From SZUA-252 sp035716005 (GTDB lineage: Bacteria > Eisenbacteria > RBG-16-71-46 > SZUA-252), in contig DASTKG010000097.1 in NCBI GenBank assembly GCA_035716005.1, positions 4,526 through 68,525 of the forward strand: a stretch of DNA of 64,000 nt, written 5' to 3'. A model generated the notes under the pieces. It saw nothing but the letters and a program-made list of their open reading frames with translations, made no database searches and had not been told where the DNA came from. Of this stretch, positions 8,086 through 16,620 are shown one piece after another; the stretch's first letter is position 1; each line of letters opens with the position of its first letter. The position numbers and the translations under genes are program-made.

Positions 8086-9051
8086 ATGGCCGTTTCGAAC
8101 GACGAAATGAAGGGCCTCTACTATTACTTGAACCTCGTCCGGCAGGTCGACGAGCGCTGCCGGCGTCTCTTCAAGCAGGGCCGTTTCCAGGGGACCTTCT
8201 TCAGCGCCGTGGGACAGGAAGCGACGGTGGTCGGCCCCTGCTACGGGCTCCGTCCCGACGACTTCATCGGCATCCAGCATCGCGAGATCGGCGCCGTCAT
8301 CACGAAGGGGATGCCGATCAAGTACCTCATGGCGCAGCTCTTCGCGCGGAAGGACAGCCCCGACCGCGGCAAGAGCCACCCCTGCCACTACGGGTGGAAG
8401 CCGATGGGGATCGTCACCCCCGCGTCCACCATCGCGGCGCAGACGGTCATCGTCACCGGCTCCGCGCTCGCCTGGAAGATCCAGAAGAAGGACAACGCGG
8501 CGGTCTGCTTCGTCGGCGAGGGCGCCACGTCGAACGGCGTCTGGCACGAGGCGTTGAACTTCGCCGGCGTCCACAAGCTCGCCTGCGTCTTCGTGGTCCA
8601 GAACAACCTCTGGGCCGAATCGGTCCCCGCGCGCCTCGGCGTTCCGCTCGAGAACGTGTCGGATCGCGCGAAGGCCTACGGGATGCCGGGCATCACGATC
8701 GACGGAAACGACCTCCTCCTCGTCTACGAGACGTCGCAGGAGGCGGTCCGGCGCGCTCGCCGCGGCGAGGGCCCGACGCTCATCGAGATGAAAACCTACC
8801 GCTGGTACGGACACTCGGAGATCGACCCGGCCAACTACCGGACGCCCGAGGAGGTCGACTACTGGAAGAAGCGGGATCCGGTTCCGCGGTACGAGCGGCT
8901 CCTGATGGAGCGCGGCATCATCGACGAGACGTACAAGCAGGCCACGCTCCAGCGGATCGAGCGGGAGATCGAGGAGGCGATCGAGTTCGCCGAGCGCTCC
9001 CCGCATCCCGATCCGAGCGAGATCCTGGAGGACGTCTACGCCCCGCTCTAA
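8086..9051 (+). CDS. 2-oxoacid dehydrogenase E1 component, alpha subunit
   Basis: 321-aa E1 alpha of a pyruvate/acetoin/branched-chain 2-oxoacid dehydrogenase complex, which decarboxylates the 2-oxoacid with thiamine diphosphate. The ThDP motif runs from VGEGATSNG to VVQNN (about 142-176). SAVGQEATVVG and HREIG near the front and YRWYGHSEIDPA near the end are typical. AGGAGG sits 5 nt before the ATG. It is followed by a thioesterase, E1 beta and E2 in the same direction; no E3 is present. Which 2-oxoacid is used cannot be settled, but the two-subunit E1 and the FEPKRLYR-like block of E1 beta favour a branched-chain or acetoin/pyruvate type enzyme. Confidence 0.88.
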   Translation: MAVSNDEMKGLYYYLNLVRQVDERCRRLFKQGRFQGTFFSAVGQEATVVGPCYGLRPDDFIGIQHREIGAVITKGMPIKYLMAQLFARKDSPDRGKSHPCHYGWKPMGIVTPASTIAAQTVIVTGSALAWKIQKKDNAAVCFVGEGATSNGVWHEALNFAGVHKLACVFVVQNNLWAESVPARLGVPLENVSDRAKAYGMPGITIDGNDLLLVYETSQEAVRRARRGEGPTLIEMKTYRWYGHSEIDPANYRTPEEVDYWKKRDPVPRYERLLMERGIIDETYKQATLQRIEREIEEAIEFAERSPHPDPSEILEDVYAPL

Positions 9052-9115
9052 GCGCGCCTCGGCGCGCCCGAGCGGCGCGAGCCGCCTCCCCGGGAAGGCC
9101 CCGCGCGAGTCGCGG

Positions 9116-9577
9116 GTGGACATGGTGCAGCTCGTCCTGCCGAACGACGCCAACACGCTCGGCAACGTGCTCGGCGGGATGGTGCTCCATTGGATCGACC
9201 TGGCGGCGGCCATCGTGGCGCATCGCCACTGCCGCATGCAGTGCGTCACGGCCTCGATCGACCAGGTGTCGTTCGAGGCGCCGATCAAGATCGGCCAGCT
9301 CGCGGTGATCACGGGCCGCATGACCTACGCGGGCCGCACCTCGATGGAGATCCGGGTCGACGTGCAGAGCGAGGACTTGGAAAGCGCGTTCCGGAGGCAG
9401 ACGAGCACGGCTTATCTGACCTTCGTGGCGATCGACGAAAAGGGAGCGCCGGTGCCGGTTCCGCCGCTCGTTCCCGAAACGGATGAAGAACGACGCGAAG
9501 CGCGCGCGGCCGAAGAGCGGCGCGCGGCGCGTCTCGAGAAGGCCCACCACGCCGAGAGGGAGATCACGCGTCGATGA
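9116..9577 (+). CDS. Acyl-CoA thioesterase, hotdog fold (YciA/ACOT-like)
   Basis: 153-aa acyl-CoA hydrolase. The hotdog signature LPNDANTLGNVLGGMVLHWID near the front supplies the Asn/Gly and Asp residues of the active site; SIDQVSFEAPIKIGQL and YAGRTSMEIRV follow as in YciA and the ACOT family. The C-terminal 35 residues are charged and helical. It lies between E1 alpha and E1 beta, and its TGA overlaps the E1 beta ATG (ATGA), so it is part of the complex operon and may release CoA from acyl-CoA overload. GTG 9116 is the first usual start, but homology (ESRVDMVQ) extends a few codons upstream and no ribosome site is evident, so the start is uncertain. Confidence 0.85.
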   Translation: MDMVQLVLPNDANTLGNVLGGMVLHWIDLAAAIVAHRHCRMQCVTASIDQVSFEAPIKIGQLAVITGRMTYAGRTSMEIRVDVQSEDLESAFRRQTSTAYLTFVAIDEKGAPVPVPPLVPETDEERREARAAEERRAARLEKAHHAEREITRR

Positions 9578-10605
9578 AAACGATGGACAGCGCCCCGGCC
9601 CAGGCCGGCGCGCCGAGCGACACCCAGCCGATCACCTACATCGAGGCCATCACGCAGGGCCTCACCGAGGAGATGGAGCGCGACGAGCGCATCTTTCTCA
9701 TCGGCGAGGATATCGCCAACTACGGCGGCGTCTTCAAGGCGACGAAGAACCTCTACGAGCGCTTCGGCCCGCTGCGCGTCATCGACAGCCCGATCTCGGA
9801 GAACTTCCTGGTGCAGGGCGCCGTGGGCGCCGCGCTGGCGGGGCTCATTCCCTCGCCCGAGATCCAGTTCGACGACTTCACCTCCCTCGCGGTGGACGGC
9901 ATCGTGGAGCACGCCGCGAAGATGCGCTACCGCTCGGGCGGCATGTGGACCTGCCCCATGGTCATCCGCGTCTGCTGCGGCGCGGGCGTGGGAGGCGGCC
10001 TCTACCACTCGCAGTTCAACGCCTCCTGGTTCATGCACAGCCCCGGCCTCGTGGTCGTCGCGCCGTCGAATCCGTACGACGCGAAGGGCCTCCTGAAGGC
10101 CGCGTTCCGCGGGCAGAACCCTGTCCTCTACTACGAGCACAAGCGCCTCTACCGCACGTCGAAGGGCGTCGTGCCGAAGGGGGACTACGTCGTTCCGCTC
10201 GGCAAGGCCGCGGTCGCGCGCGAGGGGAAGCACGCCACGATCGTTTCGTACTCGCTCATGCTCCATCGGTCGCTCGACGCGGCCAAGAAGCTCGCCGCGG
10301 AGGGGATCGAAGTCGAGGTGATCGATCTCCGGACGCTCGCTCCCTACGATCACGAGACGATTCTGGAATCGGTGAAGAAGACGGCACGATGCGCGGTCGT
10401 CTACGAAAGCAGCCGGACCATGGGCGTCGGCGCCGAGATCGCCGCGATGGTGGCCGAGGAGGGCTTCTCCTCCCTCGACGCGCCGGTCATCCGCATTTCG
10501 CCGCCCGACGCGCCCCAGGAACCGTTCGCGCCGAATCTGGCCGATCACTATTTGCCGAACGCCGACCGGATCGCCCAGGCGATCCGCGAGCTGGTCGCCT
10601 ACTAG
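9574..10605 (+). CDS. 2-oxoacid dehydrogenase E1 component, beta subunit
   Basis: 343-aa transketolase-like E1 beta, partner of the alpha subunit at 8086. Characteristic blocks: FLIGEDIANYGGVFKAT, RVIDSPISENFLVQGAVGAA (ThDP-side Glu), QFNASWFMHSPGLVVVAPS, YYEHKRLYR and the C-terminal transketolase domain with EVIDLRTLAPYD and VVYESSRTMGVGAE. The YYEHKRLYR block resembles the FEPKRLYR block of branched-chain enzymes. ATG 9574 overlaps the thioesterase stop. It has an N-terminal extension of about 18 residues before the conserved start ITYIEAI. E2 begins 25 nt downstream with its own GGGAGG. Confidence 0.9.
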   Translation: MKTMDSAPAQAGAPSDTQPITYIEAITQGLTEEMERDERIFLIGEDIANYGGVFKATKNLYERFGPLRVIDSPISENFLVQGAVGAALAGLIPSPEIQFDDFTSLAVDGIVEHAAKMRYRSGGMWTCPMVIRVCCGAGVGGGLYHSQFNASWFMHSPGLVVVAPSNPYDAKGLLKAAFRGQNPVLYYEHKRLYRTSKGVVPKGDYVVPLGKAAVAREGKHATIVSYSLMLHRSLDAAKKLAAEGIEVEVIDLRTLAPYDHETILESVKKTARCAVVYESSRTMGVGAEIAAMVAEEGFSSLDAPVIRISPPDAPQEPFAPNLADHYLPNADRIAQAIRELVAY

Positions 10606-10630
10606 GCCCTCGGGCCACCGGGAGGGAAGG

Positions 10631-12037
10631 ATGCCCACAACCATCATCGTGCCGCAGCTCGGCGAGAGCGTGGTCGAGGGAACGATCGGGAAGTGGCTGA
10701 AGAAGGTCGGCGATCCGATCGCCAAGGACGAACCGATCGTCGAGATCATCACGGACAAGATCAACATCGAGCTCCCCGCCCCCAACGCCGGGACGCTCGG
10801 CAAGATCACGGTCGGCGAGGGCGTCGTCGCGCAGGTCGGCGACGAGCTCGGCGTCATTCTGGCCGCCGGCGAGTCGCTCGGGGCGTCGGCCGGCGCGCCG
10901 GCTCCGGCGCCCGCCCACGCGGCCGCGACCGGCGCGCCGGCGCCTAACGCGCCCGCGCCCGCCCCGGCTTCCACGTCCCCCGCCCCCGCCTACGCTCCGT
11001 CGGCCTCGGCCACCTCGACGGCCACGCTTCCCGCTCCCCCGTCCGGGGACGGCGCGCGGCTCTCGCCCGCCGTGCGGAAGCTCGTGAAGGAGCACGGCGT
11101 CGACGTCGCCCAGGTTCGAGGCTCCGGAATGGGCGGACGCGTCACGCGCGAGGACGTTCTCACGCATATCGAGGCTCGGAAGCTGAGCCCCGGCGCTCCG
11201 GGCGGATTCATGGCTCCGACGGCGGGCGGCATGGCCGCCGCGGCCCCCGCCGCGGGGATGCAGGCTCCCGCGGCCCCCGCGCCGAAGCCGCTCAAGGGGA
11301 TCCCGGCGCCGTCGTTCGCGGCCGCCGGCTCCCACGAGGAGGTCGTGCAGCCCCTGACGACTCTCCGAAAGAAGATCGCCGAGAACATGTCGAAGGCCCG
11401 TCACACGGCGGCGCACTGCTCCGTGACGGACGAGGTCGACATGACGGCGCTGGTCGAACTTCGCAAGCGGCTCAAGGAGCGCGTGAAGAGCGAGTACGGC
11501 GTCAATCTCACCTACATGCCGTTCATCACGCGGGCGGTCGTCCGGGCGCTGAAGGAGTATCCGATCCTGAACGCCACGATGACCGAGACCGACGTCCGGT
11601 ATCGGAAGTACTACAGCATCGGAATGGCCGTCCACCGCGACCAGGGCCTCATCGTGCCGGTGCTCCACGACGCCGACAAGAAGACGATCTTGCAGCTCGC
11701 GGCCGAGATGGAAGACCTCGCCGCGCGCGCGCGGGCCGAGAAACTCACGCTGAACGACATCGAGGGCGGCACGTTCACCATCACGAACGCCGGCATGTTC
11801 GGGGCCACGGCGTCGCAGCCCGTCATCAACCATCCGCAAGTCGGCATCCTGGGCGTCCATCTCATCGAAGAGCGCCCCGTGGTGCGCGATCACAGGATCG
11901 TCGTCCGCTGGATGATGACCCTGGTTCTCTCGTTCGACCATCGGCTCGTCGACGGAACGCCGGCGGCCCAATTCCTCCACCGCGTGAAGGAGCTCCTCGA
12001 GGATCCGGAGAGCTGGCTCCTCGACTCCATGGGATAG
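10631..12037 (+). CDS. 2-oxoacid dehydrogenase E2, dihydrolipoyl acyltransferase
   Basis: 468-aa core subunit. Domains in order: one lipoyl domain (1-76; attachment Lys43 in IITDKINIE), an Ala/Pro-rich flexible linker (about 90-135), a peripheral-subunit binding domain (about 140-182, LSPAVRKLVKEHGVDVAQV with GRVTREDV), a second Ala/Pro linker, and the catalytic trimer domain with active-site His437 and Asp441 in DHRLVDG. It moves the acyl group from E1 to CoA. The lipoyl motif has DKI where most proteins have DKV/DKA. The stop is 7 nt before the aspartase gene, so that gene may share the transcript. Confidence 0.93.
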   Translation: MPTTIIVPQLGESVVEGTIGKWLKKVGDPIAKDEPIVEIITDKINIELPAPNAGTLGKITVGEGVVAQVGDELGVILAAGESLGASAGAPAPAPAHAAATGAPAPNAPAPAPASTSPAPAYAPSASATSTATLPAPPSGDGARLSPAVRKLVKEHGVDVAQVRGSGMGGRVTREDVLTHIEARKLSPGAPGGFMAPTAGGMAAAAPAAGMQAPAAPAPKPLKGIPAPSFAAAGSHEEVVQPLTTLRKKIAENMSKARHTAAHCSVTDEVDMTALVELRKRLKERVKSEYGVNLTYMPFITRAVVRALKEYPILNATMTETDVRYRKYYSIGMAVHRDQGLIVPVLHDADKKTILQLAAEMEDLAARARAEKLTLNDIEGGTFTITNAGMFGATASQPVINHPQVGILGVHLIEERPVVRDHRIVVRWMMTLVLSFDHRLVDGTPAAQFLHRVKELLEDPESWLLDSMG

Positions 12038-12044
12038 GAAGGTC

Positions 12045-13463
12045 ATGACCGAAGCGACCGCCGCGGGCGCCTCCCGCCAGACCCGAATCGAGAAGGACTC
12101 TCTCGGACCACTCGAGGTCCCGGCCGACGCCCTCTACGGCGTCCAGACCGCCCGCGCGGTCGCCAACTTTCCCATCAGCGGCGAGCGGCTCCATCGCGAG
12201 ATGATCCGCGCCGTCGCCCGCATCAAGATCGCGGCCGCGCGCGCCAACAGCGACCTCGGCGTCCTCGACAAGGCCAAGGCCGACGCCATCGTGAAGGCGG
12301 CCGAGGAAGTGGTGGCCGGGAAGCACGACGCCCACTTCGTCGTCGACGCCTATCAGGCCGGCGCCGGCACCTCGTTCCACATGAACGTGAACGAGGTCGT
12401 CGCGAACCGAGCCTGCGAATTGATGGGCGGCCAGCGGGGTGACACCAAGCTCGTCAGCCCGAACGACCACGTCAACAATTCGCAGTCGACCAACGACGTC
12501 ATTCCGACGGCCATCCGGCTCGCGGCCTACGAGCTCTCGGGCCCGGTGATCGAGGAGATGACGGCGCTCGCCCGCTCCTTCGCGGGGCGCGCGGCCGCGT
12601 TCCGCACGGTTCTCAAGTCGGGCCGCACGCACCTCCAGGACGCGGTCCCGGTCACGCTCGGGCAGGAGTTCTCGGGGTACCAGGTCTGCGTCGAGGGGTG
12701 GGTCGAGTCGCTGAAGCGAAGCCGCGAGGGGCTGCTGGCGCTCGGTCTCGGCGGAAACGCCGCGGGCACCGGCATCAACGCCCACCCGCAGTATCGCGAA
12801 AAGACGATCGCCAACATCGCCGCCCTGACCGGCGCCCCGTTCCGCCCGTCGCCGAACCTCTTCGAGGCGATGCAGAGCATGGCGCCCTTCGTCCGCCTCT
12901 CGAACGACCTCCGCGGCTTCTGCCTCGACCTCACGCGGATCGCGAACGACTTCCGCCTCCTGGCGAGCGGCCCCACGACTGGCTTCGACGAGGTGATCCT
13001 CCCCGTCGTCCAGCCCGGCTCCTCCATCATGCCCGGGAAGGTGAACCCGGTCGTCGCCGAGATGACGAACATGGTCTGCTTCCAGGTGCTCGGCTACGAC
13101 ACCACGGTCGCCTACGCGGCGCAGGCGGGCCAGCTCGAGCTGAACGTCATGATGCCGGTCATCGCCCACAATCTCCTTCGCTCGCTGGCGATCCTGGCGC
13201 CGACTCTACGCGTGCTGCGCACGACCTGCGTCGACGGCATCACGGCGAACGAGGACGTCTGCCGCGCCTACTTCGAGCATTCGATCTCCCTCGCCACCGC
13301 CCTGAACCCCTACATCGGCTACATGGCCGCGGCGGAAGTCGCCAAGGAGTCGGCCAAGACGGGAAAGACGGTCGTGGCGATCGTGCGGGAGCGGAAGCTT
13401 CTGACCGAGGAGCAGATCGCGAAGGTCTTCTCGGCGGAGACGATGACGGGGGTCGGCAAGTAG
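12045..13463 (+). CDS. aspA: Aspartate ammonia-lyase (fumarase/aspartase superfamily)
   Basis: 472-aa lyase with the superfamily signature GSSIMPGKVNP (about 326-336). I prefer aspartase over fumarase C: it has DSLGPLEVPADALYGVQT, THLQDAVPVTLGQEF (fumarases have THLMDATP) and AAQAGQLELNVMMPV, all aspartase-like. It would interconvert aspartate with fumarate and ammonia, linking amino-acid use to the TCA cycle. The start lies 7 nt after the E2 stop, so co-transcription with the dehydrogenase genes is likely. Class II fumarase activity cannot be excluded by sequence alone. Confidence 0.85.
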   Translation: MTEATAAGASRQTRIEKDSLGPLEVPADALYGVQTARAVANFPISGERLHREMIRAVARIKIAAARANSDLGVLDKAKADAIVKAAEEVVAGKHDAHFVVDAYQAGAGTSFHMNVNEVVANRACELMGGQRGDTKLVSPNDHVNNSQSTNDVIPTAIRLAAYELSGPVIEEMTALARSFAGRAAAFRTVLKSGRTHLQDAVPVTLGQEFSGYQVCVEGWVESLKRSREGLLALGLGGNAAGTGINAHPQYREKTIANIAALTGAPFRPSPNLFEAMQSMAPFVRLSNDLRGFCLDLTRIANDFRLLASGPTTGFDEVILPVVQPGSSIMPGKVNPVVAEMTNMVCFQVLGYDTTVAYAAQAGQLELNVMMPVIAHNLLRSLAILAPTLRVLRTTCVDGITANEDVCRAYFEHSISLATALNPYIGYMAAAEVAKESAKTGKTVVAIVRERKLLTEEQIAKVFSAETMTGVGK

Positions 13464-13527
13464 ACTTCGCTTCGTGCTTCGACGCCGGCGGAAGCGGAAG
13501 CCTCCGATCGGCGCCCCTGGCGCGAAC

Positions 13528-15249
13528 TCAGCGCGAGTCGGTCCAGTCCTTGGGTTGCGGCGCCGGCGATCCCGGAATGTAAGGACGCACCACGATCATC
13601 GCCCCCGACCCTCGCCCCTCCGGCTGCGGGATCAAGGTTTCCGGAGCGCTCACGACGATATAGGGCAGCGCCGTCACGAACTCGCTCGTGGCGACCTCGA
13701 TCTTGCAGGCCCGCCCCTTCGGCTTCCGCACGAAGAAGTAGCCGTCCGAGTCGGTGTAGACGAGTTCGCCGTCCACCTTGATGGCGGCGCCCCGAACGGG
13801 GCTCCCCTTCTCGTCGGTCACGATCCCCTGCACCATCTGGTCCGAGAAGGAGGGCATCGACTCGGAGGAGCGCCCCTCCATCCCGCGATAGACGTACTGG
13901 TTCCCGCCCAGCGTGTACTTCACCTGACCGTCCGGCGTGAGATAGCTCCCCACGTTCGCGGTGAAGCCTCCGAACGCCAGGAGCCGGACGTTCAGCATGA
14001 GGGCCTGCTGGAAGGGGTTCCCCTCGCCGAACGGCACGTAGACGGTCTGCCATTCCGCGCCGACGCTGAACCGGCTGGAGACGAAGTTCCCCCCGAAGGA
14101 GAGCGTGCTGTTCCCGTCGGTGTGCGTGAGGACCTGCGTGAGGTCGAGGTGAGGCGACACCGACTCGCGCAGCACGCCGACCACCGTGTTGAAGACCTGG
14201 CCGGAGCGATCGACGGCGTGGAAGTAGTTTCCGCCGGCGCGAATCGCGCCTCCGATCGGCCTCTCCAGTCCGACCGAGATGCCGCGATTTCCGGCCGCCG
14301 TGGAACGGGAATCGTAGAGCCCCACCGTCGACATCGCGCCCAGCACGCTGGCGCTCACGTTCAGCTGATGCACCTCGCCGTGATAGGCGGGGAATCGCGG
14401 CGTCTCGGGCTGGAGGAAATGGTACCGGCCCGCCTGCAGGACAAGCCCCCTCACCGGGCGGACCTTGACGTCGATGTTCTCGCGCTCCATTTCCGATTCG
14501 CTCGGCTGCGGGATCGCGACGCGCCGGAACGCGTCGGCCGCCGCCGTCCACGCCGCCCGGGCCGCGATCCAGGGGCGCTCGAAGCGGGCGCTGACGGCGC
14601 CGTACGGCTCGCCGGCCCCGCCTCCTCCGGCGAACGCCGCCGAGAAGTCCTCGCTCGGCCTCCAGTCGAGGCCGCTGATGACGGTCTGGCGGTCGGAGAA
14701 GATGGAGCGCGTCAGCACGTGCACGGTGGGCGAGACGTCGTGGTCGAGGAAGAGGATCCCCGCCCCGCGCACGCTCTGCGCGCCGGTGAAGAAGGGCGAC
14801 CCGTAGACGGTGGCGGTGGTCCCCCCGATCGCGCGCAGGTGCACGTCGCCGATCTCGCGCTCGAACCCGAACCCGCGGCCGAAGAAGGAATGAGGCGCCT
14901 GAAAGATATCGGTGGGAAGCCCGAACGGGACCGCCTGATCTCCCGCGGAGATCAGGCCGCCCTGGTATTCCATTCGCGCGAGCGCGCCGAACCGAAACTG
15001 CTCGAGGTCGCCGAGCCCGATCCAGCCGTCGTACCCCGCGCCGCGGACGTTCAGGGTCCCGCCGGTGGCGTGGTACTGGCTCGACGTCCCCCCCGAGATC
15101 TGGAAGACCTGCGCGCGGGCGGCCGGCGCGACCGAGGCGGCGCACCCGAGCAGGAGCGTCACGAGGGCCGGGAGCCCCCAAGACGCAAAGAGGCCCCCCA
15201 GGGGCCGTGGGCCCTTTCGCGGAAGCCTCGATCCAAACATGAGGTTCAC
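13528..15249 (-). CDS. Outer-membrane beta-barrel with C-terminal carboxypeptidase-regulatory-like domain (usher-like?)
   Basis: 573-aa exported protein: a hydrophobic signal ending near PAARA, then a long stretch of alternating polar/hydrophobic strands rich in Gly and aromatics (about 60-455) that reads as a large beta-barrel, then a beta-sandwich from about 475 (VQGIVTDEKGSPVRGAAIKV, TDSDGYFFVR) like CarboxypepD_reg/PapC-C plug domains. It ends an operon of two pilin-like proteins and a PapD-like chaperone, which suggests a role as a small usher or surface anchor. It is shorter than classical ushers (about 800 aa) and I see no usher N-terminal domain. GTG 15249 follows GGGGGGCGA; ATG 15240 is the alternative. 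Function is inference. Confidence 0.6.
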   Translation of the reverse strand: MNLMFGSRLPRKGPRPLGGLFASWGLPALVTLLLGCAASVAPAARAQVFQISGGTSSQYHATGGTLNVRGAGYDGWIGLGDLEQFRFGALARMEYQGGLISAGDQAVPFGLPTDIFQAPHSFFGRGFGFEREIGDVHLRAIGGTTATVYGSPFFTGAQSVRGAGILFLDHDVSPTVHVLTRSIFSDRQTVISGLDWRPSEDFSAAFAGGGGAGEPYGAVSARFERPWIAARAAWTAAADAFRRVAIPQPSESEMERENIDVKVRPVRGLVLQAGRYHFLQPETPRFPAYHGEVHQLNVSASVLGAMSTVGLYDSRSTAAGNRGISVGLERPIGGAIRAGGNYFHAVDRSGQVFNTVVGVLRESVSPHLDLTQVLTHTDGNSTLSFGGNFVSSRFSVGAEWQTVYVPFGEGNPFQQALMLNVRLLAFGGFTANVGSYLTPDGQVKYTLGGNQYVYRGMEGRSSESMPSFSDQMVQGIVTDEKGSPVRGAAIKVDGELVYTDSDGYFFVRKPKGRACKIEVATSEFVTALPYIVVSAPETLIPQPEGRGSGAMIVVRPYIPGSPAPQPKDWTDSR

Positions 15250-15268
15250 ATCGCCCCCCGATTCCGCG

Positions 15269-15979
15269 TTAGCCCGCGCGCAGAGAATCCTCCACGGTGA
15301 ATCGCTGGAAGCGGAGCCGGTACGTCGTCGGCGCGACCGGCGCGTCCCACGGAATCAGGACGCGGCGGGAGGCGCCCGGAAGGAGCGGAAAGCTTCCGCC
15401 CTGGCGCTTCTCCTTCTTGGCCGCCGCCTCCACCTCCTCCACCCGCCCCAGGCGCGGGCTCAGATTCTTGAGGCGAAGCGAGACGTTCTTCGCGACCGAG
15501 TCCCAGACGGCCGATTCCACGCGCACGTCCGCGGCTCCGAGGGGCGTCTTCGGGAGCATGTAGACGGTGTGCGGGAGCTCGATCTCGATCTCGATCCCCT
15601 TGTGCCGCGGCATGCCGGCGAAGGTGGCGAAGATCGTGAACCAGGCGGGAATCGACTCGGCGCGGGCGTCGAAGAAGATGGTGCGCGACTGCTGCGCCGG
15701 AATGCGGAAGCTCATCTCCGAGAGCTTGAGCTTCACGGAGGGATCGAGCGCCCGGTAGACCGGGTCGCCCTCCTCCGTCACGTCGAAGCTCCTCGGCTCC
15801 ATGATGACGTTCACGGGCAGGAGCTGGTCGTTCACGAGCTCGAACTTGCCGCGGACGTGGGTTCCCTTGTACTCGACGATCACGGGGCGGACCGTCTGAG
15901 CCCGCGCCGCTTCCGCGCTCCCGAGGAGCGCGAGCGCCGCGAGCAGCATCCACACTTTGCTTCCGTTGCCGGACCTCAT
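15269..15979 (-). CDS. PapD-like periplasmic chaperone / fimbrial-type protein
   Basis: 236 aa with a signal peptide (ends EAARA). The first domain (about 30-135) has the immunoglobulin-like pattern of pilus chaperones and COG1470-type proteins: VRPVIVEYKGTHVRGKFELVN, then FRIPAQQSRTIFFDAR, matching the strand G1/F1 region. A second sandwich follows (AVWDSVAKNVSLRLKNLS). The usual conserved Arg and Lys of PapD chaperones cannot be assigned with certainty. It sits between two pilin-like genes and the barrel gene, with 19 nt to the latter. A periplasmic chaperone for the upstream secreted proteins is the simplest reading; a structural surface protein is the alternative. Confidence 0.55.
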   Translation of the reverse strand: MRSGNGSKVWMLLAALALLGSAEAARAQTVRPVIVEYKGTHVRGKFELVNDQLLPVNVIMEPRSFDVTEEGDPVYRALDPSVKLKLSEMSFRIPAQQSRTIFFDARAESIPAWFTIFATFAGMPRHKGIEIEIELPHTVYMLPKTPLGAADVRVESAVWDSVAKNVSLRLKNLSPRLGRVEEVEAAAKKEKRQGGSFPLLPGASRRVLIPWDAPVAPTTYRLRFQRFTVEDSLRAG

Positions 15980-16014
15980 CGCGATTCCTTCCCTGGCTCG
16001 CGGACTTCGCGCCG

Positions 16015-16599
16015 CTAGAACGCCCGCACCTGGATCCGAAGCGTTCCGTTGTAGTTGCCCGCCGGCACCGGCGGGCTCGTCGTGAGATTGACGCGCAGGT
16101 CGAGGTTGTCGGTCCTCGTCTTGCTCTTGTTCACGCCGGTGATCGTCTCCGAGACGAGGAGCAGGCTTCCTCCGGCGGGGCCGACCGGATTGGTCTGGGC
16201 GATCGGCGTGTAGGTCGTCGGGACTCCCGTCGTCACCCGCCCTTCCACGTAGTTCGACGGGATGTTCATCGTCGCTCCCGCCAGCGCCGCCGAGGGCGTG
16301 CTGAAGTATCCGTAGACCCGGACCGTCCCGATCTGGCCCGGGTTCACGCTCCAGGAGGTGGTGATCGCCGCGGCGGTGCTGCCGTTCGCGATCGCCCCCT
16401 GGAGGAGCGAGAAGTTCATCGAGGATCCGCTGCCGATCACGACGGTCAGGGCGGAGACCTTCGTCGCCTGGAGCGTGACGATGGAGACGCCGGACAGGGT
16501 CTGCGCCCGCGCCGGGGCCGCGAGCAGAAACGCGGCGAGGACGCCCGGCGCGAGGCCGGGCGCCCCCATCCAACGTGCGATACGGCGTATCCCGTCCAT
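16015..16599 (-). CDS. Secreted pilin-like / spore-coat-U-like beta-sandwich protein (paralogue 2)
   Basis: 194 aa with a signal peptide ending PARAQ. The mature part is a single all-beta domain rich in Thr, Ser, Gly and Asn, with MNFSLLQGAIANGS, ITTSWSVNPGQIGTVRVYGYF and the C-terminal strand GNYNGTLRIQVRAF. A conserved terminal strand with alternating hydrophobic residues (YNGTLRIQVRAF) is what donor-strand pilins and SCPU-type proteins show. No cysteine pair is present, unlike classical type 1 pilins. It is clearly homologous to the next gene upstream (about half the residues shared by eye), so the two are a tandem duplication. I do not know its exact function. Confidence 0.6.
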   Translation of the reverse strand: MDGIRRIARWMGAPGLAPGVLAAFLLAAPARAQTLSGVSIVTLQATKVSALTVVIGSGSSMNFSLLQGAIANGSTAAAITTSWSVNPGQIGTVRVYGYFSTPSAALAGATMNIPSNYVEGRVTTGVPTTYTPIAQTNPVGPAGGSLLLVSETITGVNKSKTRTDNLDLRVNLTTSPPVPAGNYNGTLRIQVRAF

Positions 16600-16620
16600 G
16601 GGATGGATCGATCCGCTCGG

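Noticed and set aside
9052..9080. GCGCGCC-TC-GGCGCGC hairpin after E1 alpha
   Set aside because: The loop would be 2 nt and no T tract follows; the downstream genes look co-transcribed.
12045..13463. Class II fumarase call
   Set aside because: THLQDAVP and YGVQT patterns match aspartase better than fumarase C, though fumarase activity is not excluded.
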